The notes: generated by a model from the sequence alone, not told the origin. Positions 1-11,226 are shown, counted from the first letter of the stretch. The stretch: 64,000 nucleotides of DNA from Achatina immaculata (GCA_009760885.1 CM019716.1:5990438-6054437), one strand, 5' to 3'. Program-made: numbers and translations.

Positions 1-370
1 ATTATCATGGTGTTTAATGTGTCCAAAATATTTCAGTTTTCTTTGTTTAATCCTCTATACTAGCCAGCCTTCTTCAATGTTAAGTTCTTTTAGTATGGAT
101 ATATTTGTTCTTTTCTGTGTCCCTGATATTTGAAGAACTCTTCTGTAGCATTTACATTCAAAGGCATTTATGCGTTTCTCAGCTGCTTTGTTAAGTGTCC
201 AGGTCCCACAGGCATATGTTGCAATGGGAAAGACGCATGCCCTTGAAAATCTTATTTTTGTAGTTCTGTCTCTTCCTCTCCACAGCTTCTTTAGTTGTTT
301 TACTTTCTGAAGAGCAATAGACGTCCTCCTTTTAATTTCCCTCATTGTATCTCCATTATTAGTTAGAACC
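1..370 (-). mobile_element. LINE family A fragment, ORF2 C-terminal region
   Basis: The minus strand reads open from 375 to 55. It encodes the region that follows the reverse transcriptase in many non-LTR retrotransposons: an IKRRTSIA stretch, a YACGTWTLNKAAEKRI segment, then AFECKCYRRVLQI. The frame breaks after LNIEEGWLV, but nucleotide similarity to the fragment at 8462-8860 continues to position 1, so the element runs off the window. The reverse transcriptase and endonuclease are absent. It is a dead 5'-truncated copy. The clade is not certain; RTE-like is my guess. Confidence 0.8.
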
Positions 371-377
371 AACAATG

Positions 378-745
378 AGTACTTTATTCACGACTTCTGT
401 TATACGAGATTAGAGTATAAAGTACTTTGTTCAGGGCTTCTGTTATACGAGATTAGAGTATAAAATACTTTATTCACGACTTCTGTTATACGACATTAGA
501 GTATAAAGTACTTTGTTCACAGCTTCTGTTAAAAGAGATTAGAGAAGAAAGTACTTTATTCACGGCTTCGGATAAACGAACTGAAAATACAAAGTACTTA
601 CTGCATAAATTTTGTTCAGCGAAATGAAAGAAAAGAGTACTTTATAAACTGCTTCTACTAAATAAAATGAGAGTACAAATTACTTTATACACTGCATCTA
701 TTAAATAAAATGAAAGTACAAATCATGACGGCTTCTATTTAAATG
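378..745. repeat. 43 bp minisatellite, about 8 copies
   Basis: The word AGTACTT (or a one-base variant) recurs at 378, 421, 464, 507, 550, 593, 636 and about 680, a strict 43 bp period. The last units are the most diverged. It starts right at the end of the LINE fragment. Confidence 0.9.
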
Positions 746-1482
746 AAAATTGTGTAACATCTCCACCGAACAGGGCGATTCTCTCAGAGTGAGCAAAAGC
801 AATTCTGTTAAATTCTGTTAAATTCTATCATGTTTCAGAGAAAAGCCATCGGAACAAAATATTTTACGCTGATGAAATTGACACAAAAAACTCTGTCCTA
901 AACGTTTTATGATCAATACAAGAAAACAAACTAAATCTGTTAATGAAATATAAAATGTGTCGGAATAGAACCAAGCTTCAATATTGGCAAGAATATATGT
1001 AATATATTTTAACATATTGTTGTATTCGTCTGGTTTTGCTTTCCTCTTCTGTTAAAAGAGAGGCATCACCAGCTGAAGTTAACACGAATGAGGATGTAGA
1101 AGCATTTATAAAAGTTAGGAAGAGAAAGAGAAACATACGGAACAAAACAATTCTTCTATGTCAGAAACATGAAAGACAAAACAGGAAATTTTAAAATACA
1201 CAGCGGAAATAGCACAAAACAATTCATAACTTGCTTCAATAGGAATTTTTCCTCGTCAGTTGGTTAAAAAACTTGAGAAAAAAATTGAGAAAAAAATGTC
1301 ATAAATTACTTCATGTTATAGGCAGGGCTGTAAATAGCTTTATCTATATTTAGTAACCGATAGTATCATCATCATGAGCACGTACTGAGAGCAATCTCGT
1401 CTTCTCCTTGACGTATAGACAACATCCTCATCACGTAACATATATTCTTCTCATCACTTTCTTCATAGGCTCCTAATTACAA
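746..1482. other. No recognisable feature
   Basis: AT-rich sequence. Only short open frames occur, and no repeat, RNA gene or transposon signature was recognised. Confidence 0.5.
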
Positions 1483-1746
1483 CCCACTCATCACATTAAA
1501 TATAGACAACCCACTCATCACATTAAATATAGACAACCCACTCATCACATTAAATATAGACAACCCACTCATCTCATTAAATGTAGACAACCCACTCATC
1601 GCATTAAATATAGACAACCCGCTCATCACATTAAATATAGACAATCCACTCATCTCATTAAATATAGACAACCCACTCATCACATTAAATATAGACAACC
1701 CACTCATCACATTAAATATAGACAACCCACTCATCACATTAAATGA
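1483..1746. repeat. 27 bp minisatellite, about 10 copies
   Basis: The unit ACCCACTCATCACATTAAAT plus ATAGACA repeats with a 27 bp period. Because 27 is divisible by 3, the minus strand shows an 86-codon frame of nine-residue repeats (MSGLSIFNV). This is a by-product of the period, not a gene. Confidence 0.92.
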
Positions 1747-1887
1747 AGACCTAGACTTGCTTGGAGAAGAGAAATCATGGTGACCAAAGACAAGGGATAC
1801 ACGTGGAAGGAAGCAGAGAATAACTCCAAGAACAGGGATGACTGGAGAGCCTTTTCTCGTGGCCTATGCTCTCAAGGGAGTGAATGA
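1747..1887 (+). mobile_element. LINE ORF2 extreme C-terminus (remnant)
   Basis: Codons from 1747 to the TGA at 1885-1887 read RPRLAWRREI, then KGYTWKEAENNSKNRDDWRA, then LCSQGSE. This matches the usual end of LINE ORF2 proteins: GRP-TWRR, then a W and a DR-W motif just before the stop. It directly abuts the 27 bp array, so the upstream part of the element was lost or replaced. It is too short to assign to a family. Confidence 0.6.
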
Positions 1888-2002
1888 TTAAATTATCGTG
1901 AGTTCAGAAAAGGCTCCAGCAACATCGACAAAAAAACCAGGTGATGGACTTCTAAACTAAAAGAGAGGAGGACCAAAGACTACGTAGTAAATAATAATAG
2001 AT

Positions 2003-2107
2003 GCCAAGATGGGCAGCGTGAAACAGAGGCTGGATATCATACAAGAACTGGCTGAAGACTGTGAGAGATGGATGGAATTTGTCACTGTTTTACGGGACGC
2101 AAGTTAG
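2003..2107 (+). mobile_element. Possible second LINE C-terminal remnant
   Basis: The frame from 2003 to the TAG at 2105-2107 contains LAEDCERWMEFVTVLRDAS. This resembles the A-DR-RW-FV ending of some LINE ORF2 proteins. No upstream support was found and chance similarity is possible. Confidence 0.3.
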
Positions 2108-2262
2108 CATGTTTAGAGGTGACTGCTTTGTGTCACAAAGGACATGGATGCCTTAAACATGCATTGCTGTTTCGATACACGTAGATCCTTATAGGCTGTA
2201 ACATGTAGACACCAATTTCTTGTTCAACATCTTCTGATCGGCTTCTTGTTTTGTCCCAATAC

Positions 2263-2745
2263 AACGTCCTCTTATGCAACACAGCGTCCTCTTACACAGC
2301 ACAACGACCTCTTGTACAGCACAGCGCCCTCTTTTACAGCAGAAAGTCCTTTTGTACAGCACAGCGTCCTCTTGTATAGCACAATGTCCTCTTCTACAGA
2401 ACAGCGTCCTCTTGTACAGCACAGCGTCCTATTGTATAGCACAACGTCCTCTTGCACAGCACAGCGTCCTCTTGTACAGCACAGCGTTCTCTTGTACAGC
2501 ACAAAGTCCTCTTTGTACAGCAAAGCGTCCTCTTGTACAGCAAAGCGTCCTCTTGTACAACACAGCGTCCCCTAGTATAGCACAGCGTCCCCTAGTATAG
2601 CACAGCGTCCTCTTTTACAGCACAGCGTCCTCTTATATAGCACAACGTCCTCTTGTATAACACAGCGTCCTCTTCTTCACGCAACGTCCTCTTGTATAGC
2701 ACAGCACCCTCATGTACAGTACAGTGTCCTCGTAAAAACACAACG
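2263..2745. repeat. 20 bp minisatellite, about 24 copies
   Basis: The unit CGTCCTCTTGTACAGCACAG repeats with a 20 bp period and moderate divergence. Open frames on both strands across it carry 20-residue periodic peptides, as expected when a 20 bp unit rotates through the three frames every 60 bp. Confidence 0.92.
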
Positions 2746-2847
2746 CCATCATAGCGCGATGCATTTTTTTATTACGGCACATGATGATGATGTCTGTCGT
2801 GACAAAAACACTGGGACAGAGCACCACAGTTCATTTGTAACAAAAAT

Positions 2848-3478
2848 GGTGGCAGTTTTTAGAGGCGAGGGACTGAGTTGTGATATAAACAAGTATAAAA
2901 TAAAATGGTGGCAATATCTGGAGACGAAGGACTGAGTTGTGATATGAACAAGTATAAAATAAAATGGTGGCAGTGTTTAGAGACAAGAGACATAAACAAG
3001 TATAAAATAAAATGGTGGCAATATTTGGAGACGAAGGACTGAGTTGTGATATAAACAAGTATAAAATAAAATGGTGGCAGTGTTTAGAGACGAGGGACTG
3101 AGTTGTGATATGAACAAGTATAAAATAAAATGGTGGCAGTATTTAGAGACAAGAGACTGAGTTGTGATATAAACAAGTATAAAATAAAATGGTGGCAATA
3201 TTTAGAGACGAGGGACTGAGTTGTGATATGAACAAGTATAAAATAAAATGGTGGCAGTATTTAGAGACAAGAGACTGAGTTGTGATATAAACAAGTATAA
3301 AATAAAATGGTGGCAGTGTTTAGAGACGAGGGACTTAATTGTGATATGAACAAGTATAAAATAAAATGGTGGCAGTGTTTAGAGACGAGGGACTTAATTG
3401 TGATATGAACAAGTATAAAATAAAATGGTGGCAGTGTTTAGAGACGATTGACTGAGCTGTTATGTAAACAAGTATAGA
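2848..3478. repeat. 59 bp minisatellite, about 11 copies
   Basis: AAGTATAAAATAAAATGGTG recurs every 59 bp. One unit, between about 2950 and 2998, has lost 11 bp. Two unit types alternate, with TGATATAAAC or TGATATGAAC at the end, suggesting growth by dimers. Confidence 0.92.
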
Positions 3479-3831
3479 ACAAAATATATTTCTTTACTTC
3501 TGGCAAGACTTGGAAGACGAAATACAAACACAGACATGAGAACTGAAAGGAAATCTTTTTGAAATAGAAAAAAATCCAGCAGATTTTACCTTTTTTTAAA
3601 TGGAATATTAGCAGGAATATTTTCCCAGGACCTGTCCATCCCCGTATGTTTAGGTTTGGACGAGGAGGGACATGGAGGGCCAGACTTGAGTGTGCTGGTG
3701 AGAGTGGTTTCTTTCATCTGACAATATTCTGTCCACACTGGCAGGACAGCCGGCAGCAAGTCCATGTTTGTGGGAATAAAGAAAGTCAAACTCCGCTGGT
3801 CTCTGTGTCCACATTTTATCAACATTCTGAT
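3479..3831. other. Unassigned unique sequence
   Basis: Two overlapping short frames occur on opposite strands (3586-3849 minus, 3646-3840 plus). Neither has a recognisable domain, and the minus one runs into the adjoining 54 bp array. I see no gene here. Confidence 0.4.
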
Positions 3832-4141
3832 CGACTGTAACGCCTTCAATATTACTTGGCTGTTTTCTTCCTGAAACCATAGATCGACTGAAACATCTTT
3901 GATTATTACTTGGCTGTTTTCTTCCTGAAACCATAGATCGACTGAAACATCTTTGATTATTACTTGGCTGTTTTCTTCCTGAAATCATAGATCGACTGAA
4001 ACATCTTTGATTATTACTTGGCTGTTTTCTTCCTGAAATCATAGATCGACTGAAACATCTTTGATTATTATTTGGCTATTTTCTTCCTGAAATCATAGAT
4101 CGACTGAAACATCTTTGATTATTATTTGGCTATTTTCTTCC
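3832..4141. repeat. 54 bp minisatellite, 5-6 copies
   Basis: ATTACTTGGCTGTTTTCTTC recurs at 3851, 3905 and 3959, a period of 54 bp. Later units change TTACTTGGCTG to TTATTTGGCTA. The 18-residue peptide repeat on the minus strand follows from the period. Confidence 0.92.
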
Positions 4142-4298
4142 TCTGTGAATGTTTCGTCCATTAATCAATTATTCTCTGACAGTTGTGAATGGCACGTGTC
4201 ATTTTATCTTCAGATTTATGTCTGGAAATTAGAGAGAAAATGGGAGTTCACTGTGCTTCATTGTGTTTCAGTTTCCTAGTCTTGTTGAGTGCACAAAT

Positions 4299-4455
4299 AT
4301 ATCATCATCATCATCATCATCATCATCACCACCACTACCATCACCATCATCATTATCATCATTATCATCATCACCACCACCACTACCACTACCATCATCA
4401 TCATCATCATCATCATCACCACCACCATCATCATCATCATCATCATCATCATCAT
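4299..4455. repeat. CAT/CAC trinucleotide microsatellite
   Basis: About 150 bp of interrupted (CAT)n with CAC and TAT variants. It ends exactly where the GC-rich composite repeat begins. Its poly-His, poly-Ser, poly-Ile and poly-Met frames are microsatellite readings. Confidence 0.95.
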
Positions 4456-5866
4456 AGTCAGCCGCGCAGAGCTGCGCCGACCTGCACAGCGCGGGCGGTT
4501 GCTGTTGCGCAGGCCGACCGATCTTTTGGCGAAAAAGCGCTCTCGAGTTCCGTGCATGGGGAGACAGGCTTTCGCTCCCTTCCCGCCGCTGTTGGCGAGA
4601 TTTTCAGCTGCCGTGCGTGGAGCGGTGCTCTTCTCGGCCAATGAAGAAATTTGCAAATGAGGTTGCCGCGCAGCATCACTGCGGAAAAGGTGGTTGAAAG
4701 GATAAATCGAAGCAAACAGTCAAATCACGGCACCTCTGGTCTGGAGGTCGGCCACGTCCTGAGTGCAGTCATATCGGGTGAAATGCATGAACCGGCTTGT
4801 CCCAGAGGTTAAGAGACTGCTGGCGAGACTCTTCAAATGCCGCGCGTGGAGTGAAGCTCCTCCCGGTTAAGGAAGTAAATGCGGAAATAAAGGTTGCTGT
4901 GCGGCGCCGATGGGAAAAGGTGGTGGAAAGTGAAGTTTAACCTGGTATGTCCAGTAGTATCGCTATGAGAGCTATACCACGGCGCCTCTGCTCTAGAGGC
5001 CGCCTACGTCCGAAATACACCTACACTGGTGAAATATGCCTAAACCGGCACACACCAGGGGTCGAACTCGATGGCTAGACATGTCATGCCACCTCCGCTC
5101 TAGAGGTCGGTAACGCCTGATAAACACCCATACTGGTGTATTTTGCCTAAACCGGCTCATACCAGGGGTGAATCTTGAAGGCTATGAATGTCACAGTACC
5201 TCTGCCCCAGAGGTCGGTCCCGTCCCAAACACGCCCATACTGGGAAATGCCTAAACCGGCTCAACCCAGGGGTAGAAGTCACTAGTGGCGAGGATTCGTC
5301 CTCCTGGACAAAAGCTCCATCCTGGTCACAACTAGGAAAGGTAGCGGCCACGACCGCAAAATGCTGAAGTCGGAGACACTGGACCAGGGAAGTCTAGATA
5401 GGCAACCACCTCTCACCCGGCGGGGATGTTTGCGTATCCTAATCACGCTGAGGTTTTCCGGTGAGAAAGTCCAACCCTGGACTGGATGGGCAACCACCTC
5501 TCACCCGGCGGTGATACACGGGTATCCCAAAACACGTCGAGGTTTTCCGGTGAGAAAGTCCAACTCTAGCCTGGGTGGGCTTACGCCTCTCACCCAGCGG
5601 GGATGCACTGATATTCCAAATACGTCGAGGTCTTCCGGTGAGAAAGTCCAACCCTAGACCAAACTGGTGCAATGAAAACCACGGTGTCACGCAATCCCGC
5701 TTCCGAGACCCACCAAGAATACAGGCTAAAGCACTGTGATACTCTGAACCCCTTGTGGTCCTTTCTTTTTTGGACCACACAGGGGACCACGGGACCTAAC
5801 GAGGACCACATGCGTGAATTCAGTAGGTTCACAGTGCGGTTTTTGGTGGTAGAAGTGAACGAAGAA
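4456..5866. repeat. GC-rich composite dispersed repeat, copy 1
   Basis: This block is much more GC-rich than its surroundings and recurs, 5'-truncated, at 35.6-42.5 kb. It is built of sub-repeats: two units of about 225 bp start with GGCGAGA near 4595 and 4822; three units with a 107 bp spacing carry CTCTAGAGG or a variant at 4990, 5098 and 5205; three units of 88-89 bp (CTCACCCGGCGGGGAT) start near 5402, 5490 and 5579. A hairpin-like GTGGTCC-GGACCAC pair lies near the 3' end, followed by a GAA tract. No long open frame, RT or transposase was found. It is flanked on both sides by CAT microsatellites. The class is unknown; a non-autonomous retroposon is possible. Confidence 0.65.
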
Positions 5867-5942
5867 GAAGAAGAAGATCATCATCATCATCATCATCATC
5901 ATCACCACCACTACCACCATCATCATCATCATCATCACCACC

Positions 5943-5976
<34 letters not shown>

Positions 5977-5982
5977 TCATCA
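5867..5982. repeat. GAA then CAT/CAC microsatellite
   Basis: A short (GAA)n run passes into about 105 bp of (CAT/CAC)n, the same composition as at 4299-4455. Confidence 0.93.
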
Positions 5983-6514
5983 CGGCACTAGTCAAAAGTT
6001 GCTGGGATTCCCTAGAAGGAAGATGTGAAGGCAGGTGCTCGTGCACTATAACAGCAAGAAGGAGAATCTTTACGACCAGAATTCAACTTGAAATAGATAA
6101 CTAAAACTGAACGGAAACAGACATAACCAAAATGAAAGCGACAGCCATAGTTTAGAATGTTCGCATTATATTCTTTTATTTGAACAGAGCTATAAATGAT
6201 GTATTTCGTGTGTAGCTCTCTGCCGTCTATAGTCTACGCTCCCTGTATTCTGACACGACAAAAGTCTCTGGGATATCGCAGATCTTTTACTGTATTGCAG
6301 TGGTTCAAATCTTTCCCAGGCTGTGGACTCATGAAACCAAATATAACGTACAGCGGCTTTGCTACATCGCCTCCCATACTTCCTCTTAATATCAAGTTAA
6401 AACACTTGGCAGTTTTGTAGTATTATACATCTACTTTGACTCTCTTTGAGCGGATGGGAACAGCTGTTGTAGGAGTTTGTACAAGATCCAGCTGTCCATC
6501 AAATTTTGTTTTTA
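5983..6514. other. No recognisable feature
   Basis: Unique AT-rich sequence with only short open frames of no recognisable type. Confidence 0.5.
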
Positions 6515-6652
6515 GGTCTGCATGGGGATTGGTTGTTCCTGGGTCTGCATGGGGATTGGTTGTTTTGGGGTTTGCAGGGGGACTGGATGTTTTTCGATAT
6601 GCATGTCGATTGGTTGTTCTTGGATTTACATGGGATTCGCTGTTTTTTAATC
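6515..6652. repeat. 27 bp minisatellite, about 5 copies
   Basis: GGTCTGCATGGGGATTGGTT recurs at 6515 and 6542 and then in more diverged form to about 6650. Short frames on both strands here are by-products of the 27 bp period. Confidence 0.85.
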
Positions 6653-6762
6653 CACATGTCTGTGTATGCACTTGTCAATGTGTGCATGTCAATATTTATG
6701 TGCCAGTGTAAGCATGTCTGTATGTACGTTTGAATGTGTGCGTGTCTCTGTGTACGTATATA

Positions 6763-8023
6763 CCAGGGGTGATTGATATGTTCTCGGCATAAGGTACTTG
6801 AAACGCACGGTTGATATTAGGTGCATTTTAGATCAGGTTAATGTAAGATTAAACGCACAGTTTCAAGAAATTAACTGCAACCAATATTTTTTACAGGCTA
6901 CTGAAGTGATAAGGGGTGGAAGAAATTGAGAAAATGGATCAAATTTCTCATCGAGCAGTCATTTACTACCTCTGCATCAAGGGCTTATCATGGAAGGAGA
7001 TCCATGAGGATATGGTAGAGACTCTAGGGGAGAGAGCCCCTTCTTACAGCACAGTGAAGAAATGGGCAGTTCAGTTTAAACATGGAAGGGAGAGTCTGGA
7101 AGATGATCCTCCTCCAGGAAGACCAAGAACGGTAACCACCGGCAGAATCCATGACGTGATAATAGAGGATCGACGACTAACTGAGCGGCACATTGCTTTT
7201 GAGATGGGCATCTCCCAGGAACGTATTCATGCCATTATTCACAATGATCTTCAAATGACAAAGGTCTCTGCTCGATAGGTCCCGAAACTTCTTGGAGCTG
7301 ATCACAAATGACAGCGTCTCAACAGGTCAAGAGACATTATTGTCAAGAACCATTTTTCTGCAGATCCTGAAAAGTTTCTTCAGCAATTTGTGACTATGGA
7401 TGAGTTCATCATTTTCAACCAGAAACCAAAGAACAGTCAAAGCATTGGAAACATCATGGATCCCCACCTCCAAAGAAAGCAAGGGTAGTTCTGTCTGCAG
7501 GCAAAGTGATGGCTTCCATCTTGTGGGATTCAGAAGGTGTGCTATTGGTAGACTACCTTCAAAAGGGCAGAACGGTCACTGGGGCATATTACGCTAATCT
7601 TATGAAGCAACTGCGAGTCAAATTGAAGGAAAAGCGTGGAGGGAAACTGACGAGAGGAGCCATCTTTCAGCAAGACAATGATCCAGTTCACAAGTCGGCG
7701 GTGGCAATGGCCGCCATTCATGAATGCGGCTTCCAGCGTCTTGAACATCTTCCTTATTCCTCAGATTTGGCCCCTTCGGGCAATTACCTGTTTACCAAAC
7801 TCAAAAAATGAGCTCAGTGGTCGCAAATTTGCTTCAGATGATGACATCATTCATGTTGTAGACCACTTTCTACTGGCACAAGATGCTGGCTTTCACAAAG
7901 AAGGGATCCGTATGCTCCAGGATGGCTGGACTAAGAGCATAAAATGTTGAGGAAATAAGCCAAAAACGTTGTCCACAAGTAATCCGTTGTACCTTAGGCC
8001 GAGAACTTATCAATCACCCCTCG
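6763..8023 (+). mobile_element. Mariner (Tc1/mariner, DD34D) element, copy 1
   Basis: The left end at 6763 and the right end at 8023 are imperfect terminal inverted repeats sharing AGGGGTGATTGATAAGTTC with a further match through CTAAGGTAC. A TA precedes the left end (6761-6762); the expected right TA reads TG, so the target duplication has decayed on one side. Total length is 1,261 bp, normal for mariner. The transposase inside is broken (see the pseudogene entry). A second copy lies at 44882-46168 in the opposite orientation. Confidence 0.93.
6916..7947 (+). pseudogene. Mariner transposase pseudogene (copy 1)
   Basis: The N-terminal paired HTH region reads from 6916, including VKKWAVQFKHGRESLEDD and the GRPRTV linker motif. 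A TAG at 7276-7278 interrupts the SARWVPKLL motif, and the frame shifts further downstream. Relative to copy 2 there is an in-frame 12 bp loss just after GRPRTVTT. The catalytic triad is visible: Asp in TMDE (7399-7401), Asp in QQDN (7674-7676), and then 34 residues later the third acidic position reads Gly (LAPSGNYLF, 7779-7781), where copy 2 has Asp. The protein would be inactive even without the stops. Confidence 0.9.
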
Positions 8024-8226
8024 TGTATATATATATATTCACGTCCTATAGAGTCGTGGGACTAGAAAAGGGAACAAGTACTATTTTTAGTAAAACCATA
8101 CCATCCCGAAGTACTTGTTTCTCACATCCCGTAGATCTGTATCCCAGCTCCAAGGATATTTCTTTCTTGACTCATTATTGTTGAGTATACTCACTACATT
8201 TTTTTCCTGTCTTTCTGTGCTTCAGG
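8024..8226. other. No recognisable feature
   Basis: A short TA-rich stretch, then unique sequence between the mariner and the 76 bp array. Confidence 0.5.
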
Positions 8227-8461
8227 GAACTAACAGAACAGGATGTCAGTGCTTTAACAGCAATAAATGTCAGTGAAGAATGAGATCTGAAAGTACGTAA
8301 GTGAACTAACAGAACAGGATATCAGTGCTTTAACAGCAATAAATGTCAGTGAAGAATGAGATCTGAAAGTACGTAAGTGAACTAACAGAACAGGATATCA
8401 GTGCTTTAACAGCAATAAATGTCAGTGAAGAATGAGATCTGAAAGTGAACTAACAGAATAA
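8227..8461. repeat. 76 bp minisatellite, left part (3 copies)
   Basis: GAACTAACAGAACAGGATRT recurs at 8227, 8303 and 8379 (76 bp), with a final shortened start at 8447. The array is interrupted by a LINE fragment and resumes at about 8861. Confidence 0.9.
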
Positions 8462-8860
8462 GATCATCATCATTCCTTTGCATGTCCCTTGCGGAACTTT
8501 GCCTCCCAAACAGCACTCCTGTAGGCCTCTCGGTTGTGAGCAAGATGGCCTGCTGCTGCTGCATCCATTTCCAGATCATCAACGATGTCTTGCAGCCATC
8601 TTCGTTTCGGTCTTCCTCTCTTTCTTTTTCCCATTATGTATCCTTCCAATACGGTCTTCTCTAAATTATCATGACGTTTAATGTGGCCAAAATATTTAAG
8701 TTTTCTCTCTTTAATCCTCTTCACTAGCCAGCCTTCTTCAATATTAAGCTCTTGTAGTATAGATATATTTGTTCTTTTTTGTGTCCACGATATTTGGAGA
8801 ATTCTTCTATAGCATTTACATTCAAAGGCATTTATGTGCTTCTCAGCTGTTTTGTTAAGT
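8462..8860 (-). mobile_element. LINE family A fragment inserted in the 76 bp array
   Basis: The minus strand from 8724 to 8470 encodes the ORF2 end: KYFGHIKRHDN, then GKRKRGRPKRRWLQDIVDDL, then FRKGHAKE. These are typical GH-, GRP-RW- and C-terminal motifs of non-LTR elements. Upstream of 8724 similarity continues to GTTAAGT at 8860, so this copy is truncated shorter than the others. It has a short ATG-rich (CAT on plus) tail. ACAGAA occurs at both edges, consistent with a short target duplication. Confidence 0.85.
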
Positions 8861-8922
8861 ACAGAACAGGATATCAGTGCTTTAACAGCAATAAATGTCA
8901 GTGAATTAAAGGACCTTAGTGT
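8861..8922. repeat. 76 bp minisatellite, right part (partial unit)
   Basis: ACAGAACAGGATATCAGTGC and the following CTTTAACAGCAATAAATGTC continue the array at 8227-8461 after the LINE insertion. Confidence 0.85.
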
Positions 8923-8936
8923 CGGTAGAGCTATTC

Positions 8937-9479
8937 ATTCATTCATTCAATCAATTGCATGTCCTTTGCGGAACTTTGCCTCCCTAACAGCTCTCCTGTA
9001 GGCCTCTCGGTTGTGAGCAAGATGGCCTGCTGCTGATGCATCCATTTGCAGATTAATAACGATGTCCTGCAGCCATCTTCGCCTTGGTCTTCCTCTCTTT
9101 CTTTTTCCCATTATGTACCCTTCCAAGAAGGTCTTCTCTAGATTATCATGACGTTTATTCCTCTTTAATAGCCAGCCTTCTTCAATATTAAGTTCTTGTA
9201 GTATGGATATATTTGTTCCTTTTTGTGTCCATGATATTTAAAGAACTCTTCTGTAGCATTTACATTCAAAGGCATTTATGTGTTTCTCAGCTTTTTTGTT
9301 AAGTGTCCAGGTCTCACAGGCATATGTTGCGATGGGACAGATACATGCCCTTAAAAATCTTATTTTTGTGATTCTGTCTGTTCCTCTCCATAGATTCTTT
9401 AGTTTTTTTTATTTTATGAAGAGCGATAGATGTCCTCCTTTTAATTTCCCTCATTGTATCTCCATTATTAGTTAGTAGT
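8937..9479 (-). mobile_element. LINE family A fragment
   Basis: Starts with a tetranucleotide tail (ATTC)n at 8937-8957, then matches the fragment at 8462-8860 (RGRP-RRWLQDIV region) and continues beyond it on its 5' side through AFECKCYRRVL, SYHRNICL-type and EIKRRTSIALHKI segments. Similarity stops at the LTNNGDTMREI motif near 9475. Small deletions and shifts break the frame. Confidence 0.8.
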
Positions 9480-11221
9480 GATCCAAGACGAAAACCATAT
9501 ACAAAATCACAAAACAGATGACAGGTAACTTCAGCACAAGATGTGAGAGTGCAGTAAGGACGCATAAGGGACAACTGGTCAGTGGGGAAAGAGGAAAAAT
9601 TGAAAGATGGAGGGAACACTTTATAACACCCTACTAAACAGAACATGAGCAGCACAAACAATAGACATATATGAAACAAAAACGGAACTAAACATCAATA
9701 CAGGACCAATAACAATAAGTGAAGTAAAGGAGGCAATAAAGAAGCTAAAATTAGACAGGGCACCAGGTGAAGATGAAGTGACTGCTGAGATGTTGAAAGC
9801 AGAAGAAACAGAAACACCAAAACAACTCTGCCGGATACTACAACAAATTTGGGATCTAGAAAAAGCGCCAGAGAAATGGAAAACTGGCCTTATAGTAAAA
9901 CTACCAAAGAAGGGTGACCTCAGAGATTGCGGGAACTGGAGAGGCATTACCCTCCTGCCAACTCACCAGTAAAGTATTTTGCAGAATAATTATCAACAGA
10001 ACTGTACCAGTACTTGAGGGAAAACTTCGGAAAGAGCAGGCAGGATTTAGGAAAGGAAGATCATGCACAGACCACATATTTGTACTTAGACAAATATTAG
10101 AACAGGCAAATGGATGGCATAGCACAACATATGCATTATTCATAGATTTTGAGAAAGCCTTTGACAGTGTCAACAGAGATGCACTGTGGAAAATCCTAAG
10201 ATGGCATGGCCTCCCCCACAAAATAGTTAATGTAATCAAAGCCCTATACGAGGGTTTTCAGTGCAAAGTTATCTGTGGAGAACATACCTCCAGCAGCTTT
10301 AGGGTACAAACAGGAGTGAAACAGGGATGTGTACTATCACCAACATTATTTATCTTGGCAGTAGACTGGTTAATGAAGGAGGCAACATCAGACAAACGCA
10401 GAGGATTACAATGGACCCTTGACACAGTGCTGGAGGACCTTGACTTTACGGACGACATTTGTCTACTATCAAGCAGCCACAAAGATATGCAAGATAAAAT
10501 AAACAAGCTAACTCAGAATGCAAACAACATAGGACTAAAGATCAACGTAGGAAAGACACAGTTAATGAAGCAAAATATGAACAACAGAAATGTACTCAGA
10601 TTAGATAACAAGTTAGTGGAGAAGGTCAACGAATTTGTATATCTTGGCAGTAGAGTAGTAGAAGATGGAGACAGCACAGAGGACATCAACAGCAGACATA
10701 CTAGAGCAAACCAGGCTTTTGCAATGCTGCAGACTAAATGGAAATAAAAAAAACTAAGGATAAATATGAAAATCAGGATATTTAAGAGTAATGTTCTAAG
10801 TGAATGTTCTCTGTGGAAGTGAATGCTGGAAAATCACCAAAAGCATAGAAAACAAGTTGAATTCTTTCCAGACTAAATGTTTACGAAGAATTAGAAAAAT
10901 ATTTTGGCCAAACACCATAAGAAATAACATCTCGTTGGCAGAAATGCAGATGATGCCACTGACAGCAATCATTGAGGAAAGACGCTGGCGATGGTTGGGA
11001 CATGTGCTCAGAATGACTGACAACTCACTACCAAAAATAGCACTAAGATGGACACCACAGGGGAACAGAAGTAAGGGTAGACCAAAAGAGACATGGAGAA
11101 GAACAACAGAAAGGATGTTGAGCAATAGAGGGCTCACCTGGGCAAGAGCAGAAAAAAAGGTAAAGGACAGGCATTTGTGGAAAACCCTTGCGGAAGCCCC
11201 ATGTGCCCTGGGCACTTAAGG

Positions 11222-11226
<5 letters not shown>
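9480..11226 (+). mobile_element. LINE family B, ORF2 reverse transcriptase, copy 1
   Basis: A decayed ORF2. The 5' part near 9565-9640 reads GQLVSGERGKIERWREHF, the segment before the RT. The RT domain follows: KAPEKWKTGLIVKLPKKGD, GNWRGITLL, a frameshift near 9960-9970, then a 277-codon frame (9914-10747) with QAGFRKGRSC, the catalytic FIDFEKAFD, GVKQGCVLSP and the FTDD box that keeps both metal-binding Asp. After a stop at about 10745 the C-terminal region resumes at 10800-11219 with CGSECWKI, WRWLGHVLRM, GRPKETWRR and a DRHLWK ending. The endonuclease domain is missing. It ends in a GA microsatellite tail. Confidence 0.92.

Noticed and set aside
4189..4660. Poly-His, poly-Met and poly-Ile proteins
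   Set aside because: Direct translation of a CAT/CAC microsatellite in different frames. The same applies at 5672-6046 and 13665-13890.
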